64,000 nucleotides of DNA from Schistosoma mansoni (lineage: Eukaryota; Platyhelminthes; Trematoda; Strigeidida; Schistosomatidae): NCBI RefSeq assembly GCF_000237925.1, contig NC_031502.1:124001-188000 (forward strand), read 5' to 3'. The notes beneath the pieces were generated by a model. It did not search any database and had not been told where the DNA came from. It was given only the letters and a program-made list of their open reading frames with translations. The position numbers were made by a program, and so were the translations under genes. Positions 45,530-56,265 of this stretch are shown piece by piece. How positions within the stretch are numbered: position 1 is the first letter of the stretch; every line of letters begins with the position of its first letter.

Positions 45530-47925
45530 TAATCGGTTGTCCTCACCTGTGTTTTCCTTCACTACAGTATCACCGAAATGACTTCTCAGGGATATATTTA
45601 AACCTGGTATCGGACGCTCTCGATGCCAATACTGAAGCTAGTAATAGCAGTTAGGTCATCCATACACTATCTTAGTAAATGATACGCAAACAGCTTAATT
45701 TAGATCTTCCTATTGAATACTTTCAATTATCCACCTAACACATGTATCATTCAGTTTGATTCAATCAAATCAAACCCTTTCACACCGAAATTTAGTAGCA
45801 TATTTAATGTAAAATGTGGAAATATTAATTGTTTAGTACTTTCTAGTAGAATATTTCACTCAGTCCTTTCAAAATAATGCATAAACTATTCTTTCATGTT
45901 CTATTAATGATCTATGGAACTTAACACTAATAGATACACGGTAAAACTATGGTATGCTGACAGACCAATCAGAATCGAGAGTGCTACTTTTACGTTTTTC
46001 ACAACATTCAAATAACAGGTATGATGAGAAGTGTAAGGATCTTTGCATAATGCTAAGAACGTTTAAAATGATAACAAAAAATAGTTTTCGTCACAATAGG
46101 ATGTGTGAAATCTGTCTACGCTTTGAAACGCTATTGTTTTCTTTGCCAAAAATTATCCATTTACAAAGATGTTTTCTGACTGTCTAAGAATTATCTAAAG
46201 ATTCATTAAGGTTGTTTTCAGCTCACCCCTTTGCTATACTTCTGCCAGACACAATAGTTCTTGAAAAAAGCAATAACCGGGCTCTCAGGTCTCTTTTTCT
46301 TCTGAACATAAGTTGCTAGAATGAAATTTCAATCTTTTCGTAACAAGTGTAGCTGTAAATTATATATCTGTACTCTACTCAAAATAGTGATGTTATCGCC
46401 CTTGTTGCTGGGATCCAGAAAATTCCTCGAGAAAAGCCAGAATAGGTTCTGAAAACGCTGGGGAACATCTAATCCAATTGACACTCAATAAAAGATTTGC
46501 CAGAAATATCAAGAAAGTGAAAAATTACTTGTCCCACTTCTGATTGAATGATTACCTATACTGCTACTATGTTTAATAGCGTTCCAGAATTTTCCGAAAG
46601 TCCAAGGCCATCTAAAATGCCATAAATACCCTAGATTCTCTGTACACAAACGAACCATGGAGTAAGACGTTTCTTCCATATTTCACGCCTTTTCTCTCGT
46701 GTTCAAGTCGCTGTGTAGATTAAGCCTGGTCGTTAATAGAAGAGCTTAGGAACCGAACTTAACGTTCAATTAGAAGACTTATCACCCTTTTGGTAACACT
46801 TTAGATATCAACACAGTTAATCTGCAAATACTGCTTTCGTTTGTTTGCGTCGGGGTACAATTAACACGTTTAAAAAACGATTTTCTCTTTTTTTTCTCTT
46901 GCATTGTGGTTACGTAGATGATAGCTGTGTCTATTGGTCCAGTAAACTGAAGATAGGTCATAAGTCGAATGTCAAGTTGATAATCTCTTATTATCACAAT
47001 TCGTATCCATCTTCAATATAGTCATAAGTCTAATTACTTCAGAAGTTGTCTTAAGGATTTGAATCAAGAGTTGAGTCAAGCATAATGTATCATATTAGGA
47101 AAAAGGTTAATAGTAAAGAGTGTTTTATGAGTAAACCCAGAATAATTAGTTAAAGGCTTCAAAGTTGATTTTCATTCTATGATATAGCTGTACAGTGTGT
47201 TTCCCTTCATGATCGAGGAAAAGCTTAAGTCTCTTCCTTTTAATCCTTATTCAGTAATACTAAAGAGATAGAATCTAAGAATCTGTTTACGTTCTGATGA
47301 ATCATATATTTCAATCTCATCAGTAACGTCAACATGCTTGGATTAAGGTACACACAGCTAATGTATACTATATAAAAACCTGTTCCCTAAATCTTAATTC
47401 CAGTCACAAACTAATGAAATTCATATCTATGAAATCGACATTAATACAGAAGCATTCATACAATAAACCTTTATGTATAATCTTTTCGATACCGAATTCC
47501 TAAAGTATTTTGAACTCAAAGACCTTTTAGTTATTTTGTCTTATTGACTAGGAAAGTATTTTAAATAAACCCTAATCAGTTACTAATTTATCCCATTCAT
47601 TAACTAACGATCATAGTTTCAAGCATTGACCATATGATAAATGAATGGTAGCAGAGAGAAGAACATACTTCATTAACCAATAATAAAACACTTGAGAAAG
47701 AATATTGTTATTGATTAGAATATAAGTAAGAACTTTTCGATATGAAAGATGTTTGTAGTGTACTCAAAAAGTTGTGAATGGATAAGGCATGTTAGTTTAG
47801 ATTGTCTTTCTTCTAAATGGTTATTGATACATTTTCATTCATTTAATTTCCTTCTTAAATTTAAACAAAGATAAAATCAGGGTAATAAGATGAACTGATT
47901 AATGAAACCGACTACTTTTTTATAT
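45530..47925. other. Intergenic, nothing recognised
   Basis: AT-rich, frames under 80 codons without motifs, no repeat family shared with the rest of the window. Confidence 0.5.
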
Positions 47926-47929
47926 ATAG

Positions 47930-48385
47930 TTGAGATTTAGCTTCAATTGACTCATGATTTCAACTATATAAAAAATTACTAAAATCTCCACAAAACCCTC
48001 TTCTCTTAATGGTCATATGCTCACTAGTGACTGACTCCATGAGGTATTTCCTGGAGGTCTAGTAAGAAGCAGTGACCAGTGGAGTTCAACCAGTTCAGTT
48101 GGGAGATATCAACTCACTGAAGACAATTGGTGAACGGTTGCTCAATTTCATGGATTAGTTGAAGTTAGACATTAATACCGTTGAATGCCGGCTCAGTGGC
48201 CTAGAGGTTAAGCGCTCTGGTGCGAGATTGATAGGTCTTGGGTTCGAATCTCACTCGCGAGGCGGGATCGTGGATGCGCACTGCTGAGGAGTCCCACAGT
48301 AGGACGAAACGGCCGTCCAGTGTCTCCAGGTTTTCCATGGTGGTCTAGCTTCAATTGACTCATGATTTCAACTATATAATGAAAC
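47930..48385 (+). mobile_element. tRNA/hammerhead SINE (family 1), partial tandem
   Basis: It starts with the 3' end of one unit (TTAGCTTCAATTGACTCATG at 47937) and then a complete unit. That unit has the leader ATGCTCACTAGTGAC, the ACATTAATACCGTTG block, the A box GGCTCAGTGGCCTAGAGGTT, the B box GGGTTCGAATCTCA, the hammerhead and the same 3' end. The best-preserved member of this family here. Confidence 0.85.
48278..48323 (+). ncRNA. Hammerhead ribozyme, intact core, family 1 SINE
   Basis: CACTG (stem I), CTGAGGA (48284-48290), stem II GTCC/GGAC (48291-48294 with 48302-48305), GAAAC (48306-48310), a minimal stem III (CGG/CCG), GTC with cleavage after 48317, and CAGTG closing stem I. Every conserved core base is present. 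Such short stem III ribozymes in schistosomes are thought to work best as dimers. Confidence 0.75.
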
Positions 48386-48678
48386 ATAAATGTTAAAAAT
48401 ACTATTAAAATAAGAATATTGACAGTTTCATGATTACTAAGCGAAATTGGCTGCATAGATCAATGAGATAAATTGTAATCATATGAGGAATGATGCAAAA
48501 AAAAGTAACAGAGTAGAATGAAAGATATTTACACTCAATCAGTGAATAGATTGATCAGATTCTATTCATTTAATTGATGTTGTTAAACTTTGATAATTTT
48601 TCCTGATCTCATCTGAATGAAGTGTTGTTGCCAAACCATGACAGTTCTCATAAAAAATTATGATCAGTTTGAAGGTGT

Positions 48679-49205
48679 TATTTATTTTATTTTATTTAAA
48701 CACATAAATATTGGTACAAGGAAGCACCAGATAAATATGTGCCGCACAAATCAAAAGAGATTTGTGTGGGCGCTGTGATACTCCCCAGGTGCCCAAACTG
48801 AAGCAGATGGTTTTCTTAGGGGGCCATACCCCGAGCCTTCGACCTAAAGGTCTAACCCACAAGACAGTGGAGCATCGTAAGGAGATGCAGTCCCATGGTA
48901 GGCGGTGACCAACAATTGGTTCATACGCCATTTGTTCTCTCAGGATACTGGAGCTCATGTGCACCATTGGTTTGGAATCATGGTTTTCCAACTCTACTAG
49001 GTGGACTTTCCATGTCCACCGACCCGATTAAAGCTCCGGACATTCGCTTTTCGTCCTCTCACTTTCGTAAACAACACCCCCGCCACGAGAAGGCAGTGAG
49101 TAGGACTTCCCTGTTAGAGGCTATATACGTGTGGCCATATGAGAGCATTTGGAGAGGGAGAGCGTACTCTCCCCACTCTCGGCCGTACCAGGGCATTTGG
49201 GGGTG
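48679..49205 (-). repeat. Repeat A copy 5, full length with 11-bp TSD
   Basis: On the minus strand it runs from CCCTGGTACGGCC (at 49193) to the ATTTATGTGTTTAAATAAAA tail near 48679. TTTGAAGGTGT occurs on both sides (48668-48678, 49206-49216). About 12 bp between the unit start and the right flank may be extra 5' sequence. A long target duplication and A-rich tail point to LINE-driven retroposition. The open frame of 130 codons (48895-49287) has no known domain. Confidence 0.8.
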
Positions 49206-49489
49206 TTTGAAGGTGTACATATGCATCCTTCTGATAATTAAATGTAACCATTATTTGCCAAAACTATCATTTAGGAAACTATATTAATTATCATTTTTAT
49301 TAAACTGATAGTTTTTAAAATTTATACTCCAGTTTTCTTCCCTGGAGTACAGAGTATTTTTGACGAATAACATTTCACATAAAGTGATATTGTTTCATGC
49401 AATACAAAATGGCGACTAATGAGTCTACGGATTTCGAGAACTTTAAATGGTGTCTGACTAAATTTCAAATCATTTACTTTACTATTAAG

Positions 49490-51420
49490 TAAAATGACAT
49501 TGATAAACTTACTAGCGAATGTTACCCCTCACGGAAGTCCTCACAACATTCTCCGTCCAACTCTGTCCTGGCCAATCCTTTCCAGTTCTTTTCAGTTGCT
49601 ATTCATTCTTTTAATATCTCCTCCCAGTTTTCGATACAGAGTGCATTTTGGCCTTCCTCTTGTTCGTTTCCCCTCAGGGTTTCAAGTAAGCACTTACTTA
49701 ATAATGCAGTTTGATGATTTCTACAATGTATGTCCTATCCACTTCCAACGTCTGTTCCTATATTCTTCTTCAGATAGAAACTGGATTGTTCTCTACCACA
49801 ATAGGCTGTTGCACATGGTATCCGATCAACAGGCATTGAGTATCTTGCGTAGAAAATTGTACTTTCTGATGACGACTGTGGTGATTCTCCAAGTATAACT
49901 TATGTACAGTAGAAGTATATTGACGTTCGTATTGAAAATTCTGACTTTGATATTGGTTGACAATTGTTTTGAGTTCCATATGTTCTTCAACTTTAAGAAT
50001 GCTGTCCTCGCTTTGCCAGTCTGGACATTTACATCAGCATCATATCCTCCCTTTTCATCGATGATGCTGACCAGATACGTTAATGCTTCCACATCTTCCA
50101 GAGTTTCCCCATAAAGTGTGGTTGGGTTGGTGTTCTCCGTGTTGTATTTGAGGATCTTATTTTTCCCCTTGTGTATGTTGAGGTCTACTGATTCAGAGGC
50201 TGCTGCTACAATGGTTGTCTCGACCTGAATTCGGTCGTGTGTATGGGATAAAAATACAAATCGTCTAGTTAAAAGCAAGCTATCCATTGTATTCCGTGCT
50301 TCCCGTCAGATGTCCAGGTCTTCATAATCCAGTCAACCACCTAAAGAAAGAAAAATGTGAGAGTAGGCAGCCTTGTGTGATTCCGGCCTTCACTTGAAAT
50401 GCATCTGTTAACTGTCCTAAATATACAACCTTACAGTGTAGTCCGTCTTATGAATCCCTTATGATGGTGATGACTTTTCACGTACACCAGAATGCCGAAT
50501 AATGTCCCATGAGGTCCTTCTATCCACACTGTCAAATGCTTTCTCAAAGTCAAGGAAGTTGATGTGTAGTGACGAATTCCATTCAATTGATTGTCCAACG
50601 ATGATCCATAGTGTCTCAATTTGATCTGTGAACAACCGATCCTTACAGAACCCGGTCTGTTTATATTGAAGTTGTGCGTCTACTGAGTCTTTCGTTCGGT
50701 TCAACAGCACAGTTGAAGACTTTTCCTGATACATATATTAGTGTGATGTCTCCATAGTTCTCTTACTTGCCCAGACCTTTCTTTTGCATCTTGATGAGGT
50801 ATCCTTCTTTCCAGTTTGTTAGCACTTATCCTTCCTCCTAAATCCTTCTAAGTAGAATGTGGAGCATGTTTGCATCTACTTCTGTGTCTAACTTCAGTGC
50901 TTGGGTGGGTAGTATGTTGTCTGGTCGTGCTGCTTTCCCACTCTTCACTTGTCTGGTGGCCATGCCGGTCTATTCGATTGTTAGCGGGATGGAATCTATA
51001 GAAATGTCTGTGTGTGCTGCTTCTGTCCAGCAGGTTCTGTCGAACTGGCCTATTCAATAGCTCTTCAAAGTGCTCTACCCACCTATTCCGCTGTTCTTGA
51101 ATCTCAGTGATTGTCTTGCCTTCTTCGTCTTTGATCGGCCTTTCTGGTTTACTATATTTCCCTGCTAGTTTCTTTTTTGTGTCATATGGTTGTTTCATAT
51201 TTCCTTGTCTTGCAGCTCTTCCTGATGTCGCTGCTCGGTCTTCCACGTATTTCTGCTTGTCGGCTCTAACACTCCTCTCCACTTACTTGTTTGCTCCTGC
51301 GTATTCAGCTTGTGCCTTGATTTTCTCTGTTCTTGTTCGGTTGTTGTTGATCACAGTCTTCTTGTTCCTCCTCTCTTCAATCTCGTTCAGGGTATCCGAA
51401 GAGATCCACTCCAATTATAA
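49490..51420 (-). mobile_element. Second RTE-type LINE family, longest copy, broken
   Basis: Minus frames in order: an endonuclease-RT linker (KSTYVEDR-like basic region, then EEGKTITEIQEQRNRWVEHF, 50848-51282), the RT fingers (LHINFLDFEKAFDSVDRR, 50459-50734) and the C-terminal part (LNIHKGKNKIL, ALTYLVSIIDEKGG, IRIFNTNVNILLLY, 49826-50287). The RT catalytic ADD motif is eroded. The endonuclease is missing. Several frame changes show that it is dead. Related to the 30.3 kb copy. Confidence 0.85.
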
Positions 51421-52009
51421 AGAAAGGAGAGTAGCTGAAGCGTTCCATGTAATGCTTAATCCTACTGCTCTCAATTGAAAGGAAGGCCTTACCATACATC
51501 CTACCATCTATCCTAGTCACCTAGTCTGATATTATTTACAATTCACACTATTACGTTACAAATTAAACTCTATCCTTTGTCCTTATAAAAGTCACACACT
51601 TTTCATCCTTAACAGTGCACACATATATACATACAAATTAACATACATGTCTCTTATGAATTACCTTGACCGAAATGACATGACACTGCTTTATTCGGAC
51701 CTGTTTTTTGATTGATCGCACCTAATATTCGTGTTGTTCCGTTGTACTATTTAAACTTGGATCAATGTTAATTTGGTTATTTATTCTTTGAAGAAGTGGC
51801 TTACACTGAGTCACGAAACGTCAGAAAATCTAATTTTTCTACTCATTTGGACATCCACAAATATATTATTTTTATTTACAATAATCTACCCAATGCTCAA
51901 TTTATTCGAAATTATCAAGTTAAGCCATGGTAATAATACCTACAACTGTTTCAACTGTTTAATTTAGTGAAGATGTAAAACTAAATATATTAATTTTTAA
52001 TAGTTGAGA

Positions 52010-52280
52010 TCATGAATCAATTAAAGCTAGACCACCATTGAAAACCTGGAAGCACTGGATGGCCGTTTCGTCCTATTATGGGACGCCTCAGCAGTGCTCA
52101 TCCACGATCCCGCCTCACGAGGTCCGAAACCCGGACTTATCAGTTTCGCGCGCGAGCACTTAACCTCTAGACCACTGAGCCTGCCGGCATTCACCGGTGT
52201 TAATGTTTAACTTCAACCGATCCACGAAATTGAGCGACATATCCATCAATGTCTCAACTATTAAAAATTAATATAACATC
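52010..52280 (-). mobile_element. tRNA/hammerhead SINE (family 1), minus strand
   Basis: On the minus strand: CACCGGTGAATGCC, GGCTCAGTGGTCTAGAGGTT, a B box damaged to GGGTTTCGGACC, then CACTGCTGAGGCGTCC, CGAAACGGCC and the 3' end. The core reads CTGAGGC and the cleavage triplet is ATC, so activity is doubtful. CGCGCGAAACTG in the variable region is typical of the family. Confidence 0.8.
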
Positions 52281-52456
52281 CACAAAACCCCTTCTGATAA
52301 AAATATTACCTATACCATTTACATTATAATGATTCCAATCATATCTTCTTCTTTTTTTAATCCATAATGTTTTCACTAAACATCAGTAGGATTTTATCAG
52401 TTTTCAACTTCGATCTTATTAAAGTTTTAATTTAGACATATACACAAAATTTAACT

Positions 52457-52640
52457 AACTGGATTTTAGCGTTCAATTCATTAATGTTAGGAGACGTACT
52501 ACAACATTCAGGACCAAAGGATAATGCTTGTAGCTGAATAGTCGATATTGTTATGCTTGAGTAATTGAAAACATATCCTTTGGTCCTAAATTTTGTAGTA
52601 CATCTGCTAACATTAATGATTGGAACGCTCAAATCCAGTT
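52457..52640. repeat. Fold-back element with arms of about 68 bp
   Basis: The left arm (52457-52524) and right arm (52574-52640) are inverted copies, about 85% alike by eye. Shared pieces are AACTGGATTT, CATTAATGTTAG and TAGGACCAAAGGATA-type sequence; a 49-nt loop separates them. No coding capacity. It could be a MITE-like element or a folded transcript unit. Target duplications are not clear. Confidence 0.75.
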
Positions 52641-53161
52641 TGAAAGCCTCATTCGTCAGACAAATGACCTTATTCCAGTATTTAACTATTAATGTCGTTC
52701 ATGTCTCGTAACATTGATTGTATTTATCATTGAAAACCAAGTATACATAAATAGAATAAGGAAAATTCTTATTCCTACATTATAATGATCAAAGTAATTA
52801 TTTGAAAAATCAAACAGTTACTGTATAGGTTCTGATGACCCTTTGAATATATCATGTGACTTATCGCCAATTAAAGCACCGACTTATTGATCAGAGCAAA
52901 GACGCATAAATCAGAACAAGTAGCCTAGAGTCAACTCTGAGTCCTTATTGATCCACTGAGATAGTAGCTTCTCGCTTAATTCAGCCGGTTTAGTCTAATA
53001 CACCAAAATCAGCCTCCTCTATATGAATCCTGTATTTCAGGCATACAAACAAATCAGACCACATCATACCACAAAATAGAAAATAAAAGTTATACAAGAT
53101 CAAGCCAAAAAGTGTCTGTGAGTGTGAGATACTATAACTAATAAGTTGGGATCGTGGATAC

Positions 53162-53207
53162 GCACTGCTGAGGAGTCACATAATAGGATGAAACGGCCGT
53201 CCAGTGC
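53162..53207 (+). ncRNA. Hammerhead ribozyme, first SINE unit
   Basis: GCACTG pairs with CAGTGC; CTGAGGA and GAAAC are intact; cleavage triplet GTC. Stem II is weakened (GTCACATAATAGGAT, one G-T pair). Confidence 0.65.
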
Positions 53208-53576
53208 TTCCAGGTTTCCCATGGTGGTCTAGCTTCAATTGACTCATGCTTTCAACTATGAAAATACTAAATCCTAAATCTTCTGATAATAATAATAATA
53301 ATAATAATAATAATATGCTCACTAGTGACCGACTTCGAGAGGTAAATCTAGGAGTTCTAGTGAGAAGCAGTGACCAGTGGAGTTCAAACCACGTCTGTTG
53401 TGAGATATCAACTCACTGGAAACAATCGGTGAACGGTTGCTCAATTTCGTGGATCAGTTGAAGTTAGATATTAACACTGTTGGATGACGGCCGGCTCAGT
53501 GGTCTAATGGTTAAGGGCTCTGGCGCGAGACTGGTAGGTCCTGGGTTCGAATCTCACCAGTCGGGATCGTGTATGC

Positions 53577-53622
53577 GCACTGCTGAGGAGTCCCAAAATA
53601 AGACGAAACGGCCGTCCAGTGC
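53577..53622 (+). ncRNA. Hammerhead ribozyme, second SINE unit
   Basis: GCACTG (53577-53582) pairs fully with CAGTGC (53617-53622). CTGAGGA, GAAAC and GTC are intact. Stem II is reduced to GTC/GAC. Confidence 0.7.
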
Positions 53623-54242
53623 CTCCAGGTTTTCCATGGTGGTCTAGCTTCAATTAACTCATGATTTAAACTATGAAAATATCTCATATTAATCAAAGAC
53701 GACTTATTAAGAGAGAAATATAAGGTTTTCATCACTAGTGAACCTTATCAAAGTTATGTCTTTCGGTGATAAAACCGTTAATCAGAATTCCGATTAGTAC
53801 AACTTCGTATCTCTGAGTTGACCAATTATACATCCGATTGGCATTAGTAACCTTTAGCCAACTCCTAAGCCCATATTTGTTCATGATCTGGCAGCTCCTC
53901 TCTTTCTGGCCAACCTCAGTTATCTTATATTTTAAACAGATGTGGTTCGTATTCAGGCTTACTAGACCACATCAAACCATAAAATGAAAAAATTATCATT
54001 ATATATGAACGAGTCAAAGGTTGCCGTGAATGAGGGAGACAGCATATAACCAATCGGTAACAAATTAAGAATAGTAAATGATATAATAGTAGTTAATATG
54101 CCAATTGAAATCCTATGATAAAAGGAATTTATACATAATAATCTAGTTACCTAATAATTATACAATAACAATTCGAATAATAATAGTGCCTAAATTATTC
54201 CTGGAATTTTGCATTCTTTTAGTCTTCGTTCGGGTTGATGTC

Positions 54243-54887
54243 ATGACTTCATGAATCTTCATCGACTGAGATGGTTAGGCCACGTGTTTATTTATTTATT
54301 TATTTAAACACATAAATATTGGTACAAGGAAGCACTAGATAAATATGCGCCTCACAAATCTCATTCGATTTGTGTGAGGGCTGTGATACTGCCCAGGTGC
54401 CCAGACTGAAGCAGGTTACGTGTTACGTATGCCTGAACACCTATTACCACGACGCGCTATGCTGACTGGTGTAGGGGATGGTTGAAAGAGAGTTAGGGGC
54501 GGCCAAACCAAAACGTAGCATCAGAGCATGAAGTCACTAACTTCTAGTTTGAGCCATGTTGGCAGATGCAGACTACTTGGTTGGGGTCCACGTGACTATC
54601 GTAACCAATGGTTGGAGACTCTAGATGATATGGCTCAGAATCGATCACAATGGCGTAGGTGTATACACTCTTTATCTTCCCTTAAACCTTGAGATTAAAA
54701 TTCCTTCATAACTTTCTTCCTTCCTGTACTATATCCTTATATACAACCTATCTTTTATATACTACCGCCACCAAATTAAGTACTTCTGTGAATCCGGTGT
54801 TGATCTTGTTGTGCTAACGAGGTATGGCATTTTGGACCGATGCGTAAATGTGCCTGGTCCTACGTTGTAGCTGACTGACTGACTGGC
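54243..54887 (+). mobile_element. RTE-type LINE 3' part (subfamily B), split by repeat A
   Basis: The plus frame encodes LHRLRWLGHV, is cut by repeat A, and resumes with LRMPEHLLPRRAML. The GMDMAQNR-type end and the 3' untranslated region follow, to TGACTGACTGACTGG. It is the plus-strand relative of the 8.7 kb copy and shows that site uninterrupted. Confidence 0.8.
54289..54417 (-). repeat. Repeat A copy 6, 3' end only, nested in LINE
   Basis: Starts with the TATTTATTTATTTAAACACA tail and stops after 129 bp. ACGTGTT flanks it (54282-54288 and 54418-54424). Excision restores the LINE codons for GHVLRMP. 5'-truncated with a target duplication: a typical retroposition product, younger than the LINE. 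Confidence 0.8.
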
Positions 54888-55299
54888 GTTCGGGTATAAC
54901 AATAAGAGAATCATAGCTAAGTCTTATTTGTCTAACATCATCAAATAATAGTCAAATAATAGTGGTCAAATAATAGTGGTAGGAAGTCGTTTACCTCGAG
55001 TAGGAGTAACCTGTTTTTAGATTAGAATGGTAACAACACGGCTGACCGTAGTGTGTTTATTATTAACCGAAATCATAAGAGCACATCAGCTGTTTTCTTA
55101 TGCATACAGTTTATGACAAAATGATCGTTCACTGTGGATATGAAAACTAGTTTCAGATTTTCATATTGATTATTAATAGTTACCAAAACTTAATTTCACT
55201 GACTTTTATTTTGAGTTATTCACTTAAATGGTTACATCCGGTACTTATTGTTCACCAGTTAAGTTTGGAATAATAATAATAATCAGAAGGGGTTTTTGT

Positions 55300-55610
55300 A
55301 GAGATTTAGTAATTTCATAGTTGGAATCACGAGTCATTTGAAGCTAGACCACCATGGAAAACCTGGAAGCACTGCTTTAAGACCGTTTCGTCCCATTATG
55401 GGACTCCTCAGCAGTGCGCATCCACGACCTCGCCTCGCGAGATTCGAACTCAGGACCTACCAGTCTCATACCAGAGCACTTAAACGATAGACCACTAAGC
55501 CGGCATCCGATGGTGTTTATGCCCAACTCCAACCAATCCACGAAGTTGAGAAACCGTTCACCAATTGTCTTCAGTGAGTTCCTATCTCACAACAGACGTG
55601 GTTTGAATAA
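55300..55610 (-). mobile_element. tRNA/hammerhead SINE (family 1), minus strand
   Basis: On the minus strand: the leader end, CACCATCGGATGCC, an A box with changes (GGCTTAGTGGTCTATCG), a B box GAGTTCGAATCTCG, then a hammerhead. Its stem II is long and perfect (GTCCCAT/ATGGGAC) with intact CTGAGGA and GAAAC. Five extra bases after the cleavage triplet shift the stem I 3' strand. Confidence 0.75.
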
Positions 55611-56123
55611 TAATAATAAGTAATCAGTTATTGTACAATGACTGACGAATGGACTAGAGTTTCTCTCTTGTTTGAAATGCTCACCATTTCATAGACTAAA
55701 GGTTCTAACTGGTGTGAGTAAATTGTTTTACTCGTTAAGGCTATGAAACCAAGTTATTATATATGATGAGAGGATAGTGGTTTTGTTATTACTGTCACAA
55801 TTTTTCGGATTTTAAACTTTGCTTTACTTACTATCGCTTTAAAGAGATGTAAAATTTATGGAGTCAAAGGAATCCTATGTTAGTATAATATACAAGTCTT
55901 GTTCTGTGATTACAACCATCAGGAGTTATTGTATTAATGCTGATGATAGTATTTTTGGGGTAGTTATAGATGTGTTGCATTTTTAAAGTACATTATTATG
56001 GAATACTTTTAAATATTCAAGATACTTTGGATTGTAGAACAAATTTCACTCCATTGTAAGATTAACTAAGTCTAAATTGATGCTTTAGAATCATTTAAAA
56101 ATTGTCATGTTTTATATTTTAGA

Positions 56124-56265
56124 ATGGAGTCAGAACCACCCATTATCCATGAAAAAGTACATCATGGAGTGGATCCCGACGACCATGTTGCAGTTGAAGG
56201 GTCCGGTGAAGAATTCAAACAAAAAATGGATGATTTTATCAAAGAATTAGCAGTAAAAATGCATG
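56124..56265 (+). CDS. Synaptotagmin exon 1 (coding)
   Basis: [15 protein letters not shown] to ELAVKMH, ending in phase 1 before GTGAGT. The acceptor TATTTTAG ends at 56122, so this is the second exon of the transcript at least. Confidence 0.9.

Larger units (their letters stand above)
53145..53680 (+). mobile_element. Two family 1 SINE units joined by an AAT tract
   Basis: A first unit without head (53145-53275: hammerhead and 3' end) leads into an (AAT) tract at 53286-53314. A complete second unit follows (leader ATGCTCACTAGTGACC, A box GGCTCAGTGGTCTAATGGTT, B box GGGTTCGAATCTCA, hammerhead, 3' end). Confidence 0.8.
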
